From positions 62,001 to 126,000 of the forward strand of contig CAVSSL010000014.1 of NCBI GenBank assembly GCA_963730585.1: 64,000 bases of DNA, read 5' to 3'. Source of the stretch: Pedococcus_A sp963730585. GTDB taxonomy: Bacteria; Actinomycetota; Actinomycetes; Actinomycetales; Dermatophilaceae. The notes under the pieces are model-generated. The model worked only from the letters and a program-made list of their open reading frames with translations. It did not search any database and was not told where the DNA came from. Every line of letters starts with the position of its first letter. Positions within the stretch are counted from its first letter, which is position 1. Positions 1 through 8,534 of this stretch are shown in pieces. Both the position numbers and the translations under genes were made by a program.

Positions 1-243
1 CCGTGGGCCCGTGCCGCGAACGAGGACGGCACCTTCAAGTCGCGCGGCGAGCTCGAGGCCATCTACCTGCAGGAGCAGGGCCTCGAGCCCCAGGAGCCGG
101 TCGTGGCCTACTGCCGCATCGGCGAGCGCTCGTCGCACACCTGGTTCGTGCTGACGCACCTGCTCGGCTTCGACAACGTCCGCAACTACGACGGCTCGTG
201 GACCGAGTGGGGCAACGCCGTGCGCGTGCCGGTGGAGAGGTGA
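1..243 (+). CDS. Thiosulfate sulfurtransferase (rhodanese), C-terminal part, cut by window edge
   Basis: The frame is open from base 1 to a TGA at 241-243, so only the last 80 residues are present. The active-site loop CRIGERSS carries the persulfide-forming cysteine and is followed by a conserved tail (NYDGSWTEWGN), as in the SseA/CysA family of mycobacterial thiosulfate sulfurtransferases. Rhodaneses move sulfane sulfur from thiosulfate or similar donors to cyanide or protein thiols in the cytoplasm. The sufE gene starts 7 bases after the stop, which suggests a sulfur-trafficking operon. The start lies outside the window. Family assignment is firm; the physiological donor is not known. Confidence 0.85.
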   Translation, partial: PWARAANEDGTFKSRGELEAIYLQEQGLEPQEPVVAYCRIGERSSHTWFVLTHLLGFDNVRNYDGSWTEWGNAVRVPVER

Positions 244-250
244 CGCGCCC

Positions 251-724
251 GTGACCGCCGCTGTCGACACCACCGGTCTCCCCGCCGCCCTCGCGGAGAT
301 CGCCGAGGACTTCGCCGAACTGCCTGTGGCAGAACGGCTTCAGCTCCTGCTCGAGTTCAGTGAGGAGCTGCCCGAGCTGCCGGAGCGGTATGCCGGTGCG
401 CCCGAGAAGATGGAACAGGTGCACGAGTGCCAGTCGCCGCTGTTCCTGACGGTCGAGGTCGACGAGGAGTCGGCCACCGAGCCCGGCCAGCGGGTCGTCT
501 CGCTGTTCTTCTCGGCCCCGGCCGAGGCACCGACGACCCGCGGTTTCGCCGGCATCCTGCACCAGGGCCTCGACCAGCTCACCGTCGACGAGATCCTCGC
601 CGTGCCCGAGGACGCGCCCTACCGCTTCTCGCTCGCCGAGGCGGTCTCCCCGCTGCGGCTGCGCGGCATGGTGGGCATGCTCAGCCGCATCAAGCGGCAG
701 CTCGCGCTGAAGACCCGGGCCTGA
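251..724 (+). CDS. sufE: SufE family cysteine-desulfuration protein
   Basis: 157 residues, the normal SufE size. SufE accepts persulfide sulfur from the cysteine desulfurase SufS and passes it to the Fe-S scaffold in the cytoplasm. The acceptor cysteine is Cys60 in the motif VHECQSPLF, and the helical C-terminal half (HQGLDQLTVDEIL) matches the family. Translation starts at a GTG seven bases behind the upstream rhodanese stop, and the next gene starts seven bases after this stop, so the three genes probably share one transcript. Pairing with a rhodanese rather than with sufS is common in actinobacteria. A GTATGCCG octamer (388-395) is used as the Tyr47-Ala48 codons. Confidence 0.9.
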   Translation: MTAAVDTTGLPAALAEIAEDFAELPVAERLQLLLEFSEELPELPERYAGAPEKMEQVHECQSPLFLTVEVDEESATEPGQRVVSLFFSAPAEAPTTRGFAGILHQGLDQLTVDEILAVPEDAPYRFSLAEAVSPLRLRGMVGMLSRIKRQLALKTRA

Positions 725-731
725 GCGGCCG

Positions 732-2516
732 GTGACGGCCAGCCCCGACGCGGCCCGCCCACCCCGCGTCGCGGTGGTGGCCGCACCCTCGTCGCCGCGG
801 GGACCGTCGCTGCTCGCCGTCGTCGGTGAGGGCCTGGCGCAGACCGGCTCGGCCGAGGAGGTGGCCGCCCTCGTCGACCGCCTCGAGCGGGAGCAGTCGC
901 CGCGCTGGACGTGGTGGTCGGCGGCACACGACGCGAGGCCGCTCGTCGCGGCGCGGCTGCCGCTGGCCCGCTGCTGGGACGTCGCCGAGGCGCACCGGCT
1001 GCTCGCCGGCGGGTGGGAGGCCACGCCGCAGCTCGCCTGGGCCCGCGCCCGGCGGCTGGACGCCGCCACCCTTCCCGCGGCCTCGGCCGGCGACCTGTTC
1101 GACTTCGGCGACGACGTCGACGACTTCGGTGACGACGCGGACGACGGTGACGACGCGAACGGAACGCGCGGCCCGGACGACCCGGTCCGACCCGACGGCT
1201 ACCTGCGGCCCGACGCCGGCTCCCCCGCCTGGCCCCTCACCCCCGACCGGCTGGTCGCGTGGGCACGCGCGGCGCTGGACTGCGCGGCGGCGCAGGAGAC
1301 GGCCCTGGCAGAGCTCGGCCCCCGCGCCGTGGCCACCGCCCACTCCGAGTCGGCCGCCGCCCTGCTCTGCGTCGAGCTCGAACGCGACGGCCTGCCCCTG
1401 GACCGCGCGGCCGCCGAGCGCCTCATCACCGAGGCGGCCGGGCCCAGGCCGAGGGACGAGCGGCACGCCCGCGAGGTGCGCGCCGAACGGGACGCCCTCG
1501 TGCTGCGGCACACACCGGGGCGGGAGCACACCGACCTGCGCAACCCGCTGCAGGTGCGCGAGCTGCTCCTGGGCGTGGGCGTCGACGTGCCCAACACCCG
1601 CAAGGGCGTGCTGGCGCCGTTCCGCGACACCCACCCGGTCGTCGCCGCACTGCTGGAGTGGCGCAGGGACGAGCGCATCGCCACGACCTACGGGTACGCC
1701 TGGCTGGAGTCGCACGTCGGCCCGGACGACCGGCTGCGCGGCACCTGGACCGCGTGCGACGGCGCCGCCGGACGCATGACGGCCCAGAACGGGCTGCACA
1801 ACCTGCCGGCGTCGCTGCGCCCCGCCGTCGCCGCGCACCCCGGCCACGTGATCGTGCGCGCCGACCTCGGCCAGATCGAACCCCGGGTGCTGGCCGCCGT
1901 GTCCGGCGACCGCGCCTTCGCTGCCGCGACGCGCTCGGACGACCTCTACGCCCCGGTCGCGCACACGCTCGGCGTCGAGCGGGCCGTGGCGAAGGTCGCG
2001 GTGCTCGGCGCGATGTACGGCTCGCGCCGCGGCACGGCGGCCGACGCCCTCAAGGGCCTCGAGCGCGCCTACCCCACCGCGATGGCCTACCTCGACCGCA
2101 TGTATGCCGCGGGCGTGCGCCGCGAGTCCCTGCGCACCTTCGGGGGTCGTGCGGTGCACACAGGAGGCTTTCCACCCGTCGGCCAGCACGCCGACGCCCA
2201 GTCGGGCGACGACCCGGCGCGGGCCGCCGCGCGCGGGCGCTTCGCCCGCAACGCGGTCATCCAGGGGGCGGCGGCCGAGCTCTTCAAGGCCTGGGCCGCC
2301 ACGGTGCGGGCCACGACCCGGGACCTCGGCGCCCAGATCGTGCTGTGCCTGCACGACGAGCTGCTCGTGCACGTGCCGGACGAGCACGCCGAGGAGGCCG
2401 AGCACCGCGTGGTGGCGGCGCTGACCGACAGCGCCCGCCGGTGGACCGGCTCGACCGAGGTGCGGTTCGTGGCCGACACGAGCGTCGTCCGCCGGTGGTC
2501 GGAGGCCAAAGAGTGA
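732..2516 (+). CDS. Family-A DNA polymerase (bifunctional 3'-5' exonuclease/polymerase type)
   Basis: 594 residues with a GTG start, shorter than full PolA because the 5' nuclease domain is absent. Polymerase motif A is near residues 374-386 (ADLGQIEPR, replacing the usual DYSQIELR), motif B near 415-435 contains the conserved Lys and the MYGSRRG segment, and motif C near 535-545 is CLHDELLVHV. The N-terminal ~250 residues are poorly conserved and hold an Asp-rich low-complexity stretch at about 125-150. This resembles the second family-A polymerase of many actinobacteria, probably used in repair; the role is inferred. It sits directly behind sufE, probably co-transcribed but functionally unrelated. 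Exonuclease activity cannot be judged by eye because the catalytic acidic motifs are not obvious. Confidence 0.85.
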   Translation: MTASPDAARPPRVAVVAAPSSPRGPSLLAVVGEGLAQTGSAEEVAALVDRLEREQSPRWTWWSAAHDARPLVAARLPLARCWDVAEAHRLLAGGWEATPQLAWARARRLDAATLPAASAGDLFDFGDDVDDFGDDADDGDDANGTRGPDDPVRPDGYLRPDAGSPAWPLTPDRLVAWARAALDCAAAQETALAELGPRAVATAHSESAAALLCVELERDGLPLDRAAAERLITEAAGPRPRDERHAREVRAERDALVLRHTPGREHTDLRNPLQVRELLLGVGVDVPNTRKGVLAPFRDTHPVVAALLEWRRDERIATTYGYAWLESHVGPDDRLRGTWTACDGAAGRMTAQNGLHNLPASLRPAVAAHPGHVIVRADLGQIEPRVLAAVSGDRAFAAATRSDDLYAPVAHTLGVERAVAKVAVLGAMYGSRRGTAADALKGLERAYPTAMAYLDRMYAAGVRRESLRTFGGRAVHTGGFPPVGQHADAQSGDDPARAAARGRFARNAVIQGAAAELFKAWAATVRATTRDLGAQIVLCLHDELLVHVPDEHAEEAEHRVVAALTDSARRWTGSTEVRFVADTSVVRRWSEAKE

Positions 2517-2537
2517 GGTCCGTGCCACGCTGTGCCC

Positions 2538-3338
2538 ATGAGTGACGTCATCAGCACCGCGCGGCAGGCCAGCGACCACCCTGCTCTCGAGACCGCAGCA
2601 CGGGTCGGCTACGCGGTCAGCGGCCTGCTCCACCTGCTCATCGGGTGGATCGCGCTGCAGGTCGCCTGGGGATTCGGTGGCTCGGGCAAGGACGCCGACC
2701 AGAGCGGGGCGCTGCAGTCCTTGGCCGGCAACGGCGCCGGCAAGCTGGCCCTGTGGGTCGGCGTGCTCGGGTTCCTCGGCCTCGGCCTGTGGCAGCTCGC
2801 CGACGCCGCCTTCGGCCACCCCGGCTCCGACAAGGAGGCCTGGGGCGGGCGGGTCAAGGCGTTCAGCAAGGCCGTGGTCTACCTGGTGCTCGGCTGGACG
2901 ACGTTCAACTTCGCGCGCGGCAAGTCGTCCGACAGCGAGAGCCAGACGGTCGACTTCACCTCCTCGCTGATGAGCAAGCCCGGCGGCCAGTGGCTCGTGG
3001 GGATCGTCGGCCTGGTGGTCATCGGCGTCGGCGCCTACCACGTCTGGAAGGGCGCCACCGAGGGCTTCCTGCGCGACCTCGAGAAGGACCCGGGCACCTG
3101 GGCGGTGCGGGCCGGTGTCGTCGGCTACATCGCCAAGGGCGTGGCCCTGGCGGTGGTGGGTGTGCTCTTCATCCTCGCCGCGATGCACGCGAACCCGGAG
3201 GAGGCCGGGGGCCTCGACGGCGCGTTGCGCACCCTGAAGGACCAGCCGTTCGGGCCGGGACTGCTGACGGCCGTCGCCCTCGGCATCGGCGCGTACGGCA
3301 TCTACAGCTTCAGCCGCGCCCGGCACGCGCGGGTCTGA
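2538..3338 (+). CDS. DUF1206 integral membrane protein
   Basis: 266 residues from the ATG at 2538. Six hydrophobic helices are arranged as three repeated hairpins (about residues 20-75, 105-160 and 190-260), each opening with a similar pattern of an aromatic/glycine-rich helix (VGYAVSGLLHLLIGW, KAVVYLVLGWTTF, VGYIAKGVALAVVG). This threefold repeat defines DUF1206, a plasma-membrane family of unknown function common in actinobacteria. It follows the polymerase gene by 21 bases and ends before a strong hairpin shared with the convergent PAC2 gene. Family assignment is confident; no function should be inferred. Confidence 0.88.
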   Translation: MSDVISTARQASDHPALETAARVGYAVSGLLHLLIGWIALQVAWGFGGSGKDADQSGALQSLAGNGAGKLALWVGVLGFLGLGLWQLADAAFGHPGSDKEAWGGRVKAFSKAVVYLVLGWTTFNFARGKSSDSESQTVDFTSSLMSKPGGQWLVGIVGLVVIGVGAYHVWKGATEGFLRDLEKDPGTWAVRAGVVGYIAKGVALAVVGVLFILAAMHANPEEAGGLDGALRTLKDQPFGPGLLTAVALGIGAYGIYSFSRARHARV

Positions 3339-3378
3339 CCGCGGCATACCGGCTCGTCGCCGGCGGAGCCTGAACGGC

Positions 3379-3410
3379 GAAGGGGCGGGGACATCGGTCC
3401 CCGCCCCTTC
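3379..3410. terminator. Bidirectional hairpin terminator between DUF1206 and PAC2 genes
   Basis: A perfect 14-bp stem (GAAGGGGCGGGGAC and its complement) with a 4-base ATCG loop sits between the two convergent genes. There is no strong T-run, as is usual in high-G+C actinobacteria. A CGGCATAC octamer lies just upstream at 3342-3349. Confidence 0.75.
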
Positions 3411-3445
3411 CGCACGTCCGGGTGGTGCTCGTCTGAAGCCGGGCG

Positions 3446-4375
3446 TCAGGCGCCCGGGCCGTCCCCGTCGTCCTCGGCGACCTCGCGCAGGAACTGCTCG
3501 AACTCGGCGCCGATCTCGTCGGCCGACGGCAGCTCGCTGACGTCGGTGGCGAGCAGGCTGGGCTTCTGGAGGCCCTCGACGAAGGTGTCGTACTGGCGCT
3601 CGAGGGCGGCGACCACCTGGGCCACCTCCTCGGACCCGGCGAGCTCCTGGGCGATCTCGGCCCGGTTGAGCCCGGCGGCGGCGACGAGGTCGTCGATCGG
3701 CAGGTCGAGGGCAGTCGCGCCGGTGATCGCGTTGAGCGCGGTGACGGCGCCGTCGGCGAACTCGGACTGCGCCAGGTAGTGCGGCACGTGGATGGCGAAG
3801 CCCATCGCGTCGTGGCCGGACTCCCCCAGCCGCAGCTCGAGCAGCGACGCCACGCTGCCCGGCACCTCGACGCGGCCGAACGGGTTCAGCTGCTCGGGGA
3901 TGAGGCGGGGGTCGGTGGCGTGGGCCGTCATGCCGATGGGGCGGGTGTGGGGCACGGCCATGGGGATGCCGTGGGCGGTGACGACGAGGTCGACGCCCAG
4001 CGCCACCACCAGCTCGCGGATCGCCTCGACGACGCGCTCCCACTGGTAGTCGGGCTCGGGGCCGGTGAGCAGCAGGAACGGGGTGCCGTCGCGGTCGACC
4101 AGGCGGTGCAGCGCGAGGGACGGGTCCTCGTAGCTGACCCAGCGGTTGGTGTCGAAGACCATGCCGGGCCGGCGGCCCCGGTAGTCGAGGAGCTGGTCGA
4201 CGTCGAAGGACGCCACCACGGCGCCCTCGGACGTGGCGAGCAGGTGGTCGCTCAGCAGGCGCTGCGTGTGGCCGGCGTCGACGAATCCCCCGAGCGTGAC
4301 GATCATCACCGAGGCCCGCAGCGCCTGCGGGTCGGCGTCGGTCTCGAAGCGGTAGAGCTCGGACGGGTTCTGCAC
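3446..4375 (-). CDS. PAC2 family protein (proteasome-assembly-chaperone-like)
   Basis: 309 residues from a GTG start. The pattern of an N-terminal IVTLGGFVDAG strand-turn, a central LLLTGPEPDYQW segment and VTAHGIPMAVPHTRP is typical of the actinobacterial PAC2 family, cytoplasmic proteins related to the proteasome assembly chaperone PAC2/PSMG2. The C-terminal quarter is acidic and helical and may mediate contacts. It lies between hrpA (same strand, 71 bases away) and the convergent DUF1206 gene. The bacterial role is unproven, so the assignment is to family only. Confidence 0.85.
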   Translation of the reverse strand: MQNPSELYRFETDADPQALRASVMIVTLGGFVDAGHTQRLLSDHLLATSEGAVVASFDVDQLLDYRGRRPGMVFDTNRWVSYEDPSLALHRLVDRDGTPFLLLTGPEPDYQWERVVEAIRELVVALGVDLVVTAHGIPMAVPHTRPIGMTAHATDPRLIPEQLNPFGRVEVPGSVASLLELRLGESGHDAMGFAIHVPHYLAQSEFADGAVTALNAITGATALDLPIDDLVAAAGLNRAEIAQELAGSEEVAQVVAALERQYDTFVEGLQKPSLLATDVSELPSADEIGAEFEQFLREVAEDDGDGPGA

Positions 4376-4446
4376 GGTGTACCTCTCTCAGGTGGTCCTT
4401 CTTCGAGGATCAACAGAACAGTCTGCCAAGGGATTCCTCAGCCTGA

Positions 4447-7400
4447 TCAGGAGGTCAGGGCCGCCATCGCCTTGCGGATGCGCTGCTCCGAGACGGGCTG
4501 GGCCGTGCCGAGGCTGTTGGCGAAGAGGCTCACCCGCAGCTCCTCGATCATCCAGCCGACGTCGAGGACGGGCTGGGAGCGACGGTCCACGGGGGCGAGG
4601 GAGTCGAGCAGGTCGGCATAGGCCTCCTCGACCCGGTCGACGACCTCCTGGCCCTGCGCGTCACGGGCCAGGGCGGTGGGAGCCTTCTCGATGCGCTGCA
4701 GCATTCCGCGCAGGTAGCGGCGCAGGTGCGGCAGCCGTGCCAGCCCGGTGTCGGCGACGAAGCCGGGGTAGACGAGGCTGCGCAGCTGCGCCTGCAGGTC
4801 TGCCGCGAGCGAGGCCACCGCCGGGCCCCGCAGTGACGCCAGGCGCTGCTCCACCTCGCGGGCGACGCCGAGCACCGGCTCCACCTCGTCGACGACGTTC
4901 AGCACCCGTGTGACGACGTGGGTCCGCACGGCGGTCAGGACCTCCTCGAACGCCTCCGGGTCGCGCACCAGCCCCGGCCGTCGCTCGGCCACGATGGCGT
5001 CGACCGCGCAGGCGAGGCAGTCGTCGAGCAGCGCCGGCACGCTGCCGTGCGGGTTGTTGCCCAGCGCCAGCTTCTGGGCGTTGGTGAGCCGGGCGAGCAC
5101 CCGTTTCCACGGAGCCGAGGTGTTGAGCAGCAGCAGGCGACGCACGCCCAGCCGGGTTGCCGCCTCGGCTTCCCGCTCCCCCGCCAGCACGACGAGGTCG
5201 ACGCAGTCGCCCCGGTCGACCAGCGCCGGGTAGCCCTGCACGGCCTGCCCGCCGGACCGCGTCTCGAAGGTCGCGGGCAGCGGGCCGAAGTCCCACTGCT
5301 TCAGGCCCCTGCGCTCGATCGCCGCACCGGCGCGCGACATCCGGCGCTGCACCTGGCCGGCGAGCTGGGCCTTGAGCTGCTCGAGGTCCTTGCCGCTGGC
5401 GAGCGAGCGCCCGCGGTCGTCGTCGACGCTGAAGGTGATGCGCAGGTGGTCGGGCACGCGGGCGACGTCCCACTCCGACGGCGTCACGCGCACACCGGTG
5501 CGGGCGTGCAGCACCCGCGCCATCTCGTCGACCAGCCGCCGCCCGCCGCCCGGCTGGGCGTCCGCCAGCGCCGCCGCGGCGTGGTCGGGCGTGGGGACGA
5601 AGTGCCGGCGGGTCGCCTTCGGCAGCGACTTCAGCAGGGCCGTGGCGAGGTCGGCCCGAAGGCCGGGCACCTGCCAGTCGAAGCCGTCGTCCTCCACCTG
5701 GTTGAGCACCTGCACCGGGATGTGCACCGTCACGCCGTCGGCAGCCGCTCCCGGCTCGAACTGGTAGGTCAGCGGCAGCTCGAGACCGCCCTGCCGCCAC
5801 GTCCGGGGGTAGTCGCCGGCGGAGACCTCCTCGGCCGACTCGCTGGTGAGCAGCGCCTCGGTGAAGGTCAACAGGTCCGGGGTCTCCCGGCGGGCCTTCT
5901 TCCACCAGCTGTCGAAGTGGCGCGCCGACACCACGTCGGCCGGGACGCGCTGGTCGTAGAACTCGACGAGCAACTCGTCGTCGACGATGAGGTCGCGGCG
6001 CCGGGCCCGCTCCTCCAGCTCCGAGAGCCGTTGCAGCAGAGCCTGGTTCGCCCGGAAGAACTCGTGGTGGGTCTCCCAGTCGCCCTCGACGAGCGCGTGC
6101 CGGATGAAGAGGTCACGCGACTCCTCGGGGTTGATCCGGCCGTACTGCACGGTGCGCGCCGCCACCAGCGGGACGCCGTACAGCGTGACCCGCTCGGTGG
6201 CCAGGGCAGCTCCCTGCTTGCGCGACCAGCGCGGCTCGCTGTAGGTGCGCTTGACCAGGTGCGCGGCCAGCCGCTCCGCCCACACCGGGTCGATGCGGGC
6301 GTTGGTGCGCGCCCACAGACGGCTGGTCTCGACGAGCTCCGCCGACATGACCCAGGTGGGCTGGCGCCGGAACAGCGTCGATCCGGGCGAGATCGCGAAC
6401 CGGGCGCCGCGGGCACCGAGGTAGTCGCGCTTGACCTCGTCGCGCAGGCCGATGTGCGACAGCAGGCCGGCCAGCAGCGCCTGGTGGATGACGTCGGCCT
6501 TGGGCTCCTCGTCCCGGGCCGCCGTCGCCCGGTCGGGGTCGATGTCCTGCTGGCGGCAGGCCTGGCGCAGCTGGGTGTGCAGGTCCTGCCACTCGCGCAC
6601 GCGCAGGTAGTGCAGGAACTCGGCTTTGCACATGCGGCGAAAGGCGCTGCCGCTCAACGCTTTCTGCTGGTCCTTGAGGTAGCGCCACAGGTTGAGCAGC
6701 GAGATGAAGTCGGAGTGCTCGTCGCGGAACCGCGCGTGGGACTGGTCGGCCTGCGTCTGCTTGTCTGCCGGGCGCTCGCGCGGGTCCTGCATCGACAGGG
6801 CCGCGACGATGACGAGCACCTCGCGGGTGCACCCGAGCTTGTCCGCTTCCAGCAGCATGCGCCCGAGGCGCGGGTCCAGCGGCAGCCGGGCGAGCGACCT
6901 TCCGTATGCCGTCAGCCGCCGTCCGCGGCCCCGTCCCCGTTTCGGCGCGCCGCCCGCGGTCGCCAGCTCCGCGGCATACCCCATCTCGAAGGCCTGGAGC
7001 TCCTCGAGGAGGCGGATGCCGTCGGCGACCTGGCGGGCGTCGGGGGCGTCGACGAACGGGAACGCGGCGATGTCGCCGAGGCCGAGGGAGGTCATCTGGA
7101 GGATGACGGAGGCGAGGCTGGTGCGCTGGATCTCGGGCTCGGTGAACTCCGGCCGGCTCTCGAAGTCGTCCTGTGAGTAGAGCCGGATGCAGATGCCGTC
7201 GGCCACACGACCGCAGCGGCCGGCGCGCTGGCTGGCGCTGGCCTGCGAGATGGGCTCGATCGGGAGCCGCTGCACCTTGGTCCGCTGGCTGTAGCGCGAG
7301 ATGCGCGCGGTGCCGGCGTCCACGACGTAGCGGATGCCGGGCACCGTCAGGGACGTCTCGGCGACGTTGGTGGCGAGCACCACCCGGCGGCCGCTGTGCC

Positions 7401-8370
7401 GCCCGAAGACCCGGTGCTGCTCGGCCGCGGAGAGGCGGGCGAACAGCGGGAGGATCTCGGTCTGCGGCAAGGCCATCGACGCGAGCGCGTCTGCGGTGTC
7501 ACGGATCTCGCGCTCCCCGGAGAGGAAGACGAGGATGTCGCCCTCGCGGTTCTCGGTCCACAGCTCCTCGACCGCGTCGCAGACTCCGGTGACCTGGTCG
7601 CGCTCCTCGGCGTCCTCGCGGTCGGGGTCGACGAGCGGCCGGTAGCGGACCTCCACCGGGTAGGTGCGGCCGGACACCTCGATGATGGGCGCGGGGGTGC
7701 CGTCGGGCCGCGCGAAGTGCGTCGCGAACTTCTCCGGGTCGATGGTCGCCGACGTGATGACGACCTTGAGGTCGGGGCGCCGCGGCAGCAGCTGCTTGAG
7801 GTAGCCGAGGATGAAGTCGATGTTGAGCGACCGCTCGTGGGCCTCGTCGATGATGATCGTGTCGTACTTGCTCAAGAGCCGGTCGCGCTGCATCTCGTTC
7901 AGGAGGATGCCGTCGGTCATGACCTTGACGAGGGTGTTGTCGCTGGCGAGGTCGGTGAACCGGACCTGGTAGCCGATGGCGGTGCCGAGCTCGACCTCCA
8001 GCTCCTCGGCGATCCGCTCGGCGACCGAGCGCGCGGCGATGCGCCGGGGCTGGGTGTGGCCGATGAGCCCCTCACGGCCGCGGCCGAGCTCGAGGCAGAT
8101 CTTGGGCAGCTGGGTGGTCTTGCCCGAGCCGGTCTCGCCCGCGACGACGACGACCTGGTGGTCGCGGATCGCGGCGGCGATGTCGTCCTTGCGCTCCACC
8201 ACCGGCAGGTGCTCGGGGTAGTGCAGGTCGGGCACGGGGATCGCACGACGCGGTGGTCGGTTCGGCGCCGTCCTCCGGGCACCTCGCCCGCGTCCGGGCC
8301 GCCGGCTGCTGCCAACCCGTCCTTCCCCGCCGACGCCAGCCGAGGGCTCGCCGGAGCGCGGGGTGGACAT
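4447..8370 (-). CDS. hrpA: ATP-dependent RNA helicase HrpA (DEAH/RHA family)
   Basis: 1307 residues from the ATG at 8370; an in-frame start at 8412 is possible. Walker A (GETGSGKTT) is at about 78-86, the DEAH box (IIIDEAHERS) at 172-181, the SAT motif follows, and motif VI is QRAGRCGRV. The long C-terminal part carries the helicase-associated, OB-fold and DUF3418 regions of full-length HrpA. These cytoplasmic enzymes unwind RNA; E. coli HrpA rescues collided ribosomes and acts in fimbrial mRNA processing. The basic N-terminal tail (GRGRGARRTAPNRPPRR) suits RNA binding. The gene stands alone between PAC2 and the divergent secreted propeller gene. Two octamer sites (6904, 6972) fall within it. 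Confidence 0.93.
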   Translation of the reverse strand: MSTPRSGEPSAGVGGEGRVGSSRRPGRGRGARRTAPNRPPRRAIPVPDLHYPEHLPVVERKDDIAAAIRDHQVVVVAGETGSGKTTQLPKICLELGRGREGLIGHTQPRRIAARSVAERIAEELEVELGTAIGYQVRFTDLASDNTLVKVMTDGILLNEMQRDRLLSKYDTIIIDEAHERSLNIDFILGYLKQLLPRRPDLKVVITSATIDPEKFATHFARPDGTPAPIIEVSGRTYPVEVRYRPLVDPDREDAEERDQVTGVCDAVEELWTENREGDILVFLSGEREIRDTADALASMALPQTEILPLFARLSAAEQHRVFGRHSGRRVVLATNVAETSLTVPGIRYVVDAGTARISRYSQRTKVQRLPIEPISQASASQRAGRCGRVADGICIRLYSQDDFESRPEFTEPEIQRTSLASVILQMTSLGLGDIAAFPFVDAPDARQVADGIRLLEELQAFEMGYAAELATAGGAPKRGRGRGRRLTAYGRSLARLPLDPRLGRMLLEADKLGCTREVLVIVAALSMQDPRERPADKQTQADQSHARFRDEHSDFISLLNLWRYLKDQQKALSGSAFRRMCKAEFLHYLRVREWQDLHTQLRQACRQQDIDPDRATAARDEEPKADVIHQALLAGLLSHIGLRDEVKRDYLGARGARFAISPGSTLFRRQPTWVMSAELVETSRLWARTNARIDPVWAERLAAHLVKRTYSEPRWSRKQGAALATERVTLYGVPLVAARTVQYGRINPEESRDLFIRHALVEGDWETHHEFFRANQALLQRLSELEERARRRDLIVDDELLVEFYDQRVPADVVSARHFDSWWKKARRETPDLLTFTEALLTSESAEEVSAGDYPRTWRQGGLELPLTYQFEPGAAADGVTVHIPVQVLNQVEDDGFDWQVPGLRADLATALLKSLPKATRRHFVPTPDHAAAALADAQPGGGRRLVDEMARVLHARTGVRVTPSEWDVARVPDHLRITFSVDDDRGRSLASGKDLEQLKAQLAGQVQRRMSRAGAAIERRGLKQWDFGPLPATFETRSGGQAVQGYPALVDRGDCVDLVVLAGEREAEAATRLGVRRLLLLNTSAPWKRVLARLTNAQKLALGNNPHGSVPALLDDCLACAVDAIVAERRPGLVRDPEAFEEVLTAVRTHVVTRVLNVVDEVEPVLGVAREVEQRLASLRGPAVASLAADLQAQLRSLVYPGFVADTGLARLPHLRRYLRGMLQRIEKAPTALARDAQGQEVVDRVEEAYADLLDSLAPVDRRSQPVLDVGWMIEELRVSLFANSLGTAQPVSEQRIRKAMAALTS

Positions 8371-8534
8371 GCGGCCCAGCATACGTGCGCAGGCGCGGCC
8401 GTCCGCGCTCACCCAATTGGCATAGCGGGCCAGTCACTGATGGCTACTTGTCATGCTGTACGGCGGTTTCGGTCCTCGTCGTTAGCGTCGAAAGCGGTCC
8501 CGTGAACCGCGGGGAGAACGATGGGAGAACCACA

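Noticed and set aside
690..4043. A 1117-codon open frame on the minus strand
   Set aside because: It is antisense to the sufE, polymerase and DUF1206 genes and is Arg/Ala/Gly/Pro-rich with no motifs, a usual shadow of high-G+C coding DNA.
4918..7176. A 752-codon open frame on the plus strand inside hrpA
   Set aside because: Antisense shadow of the well-supported HrpA gene.
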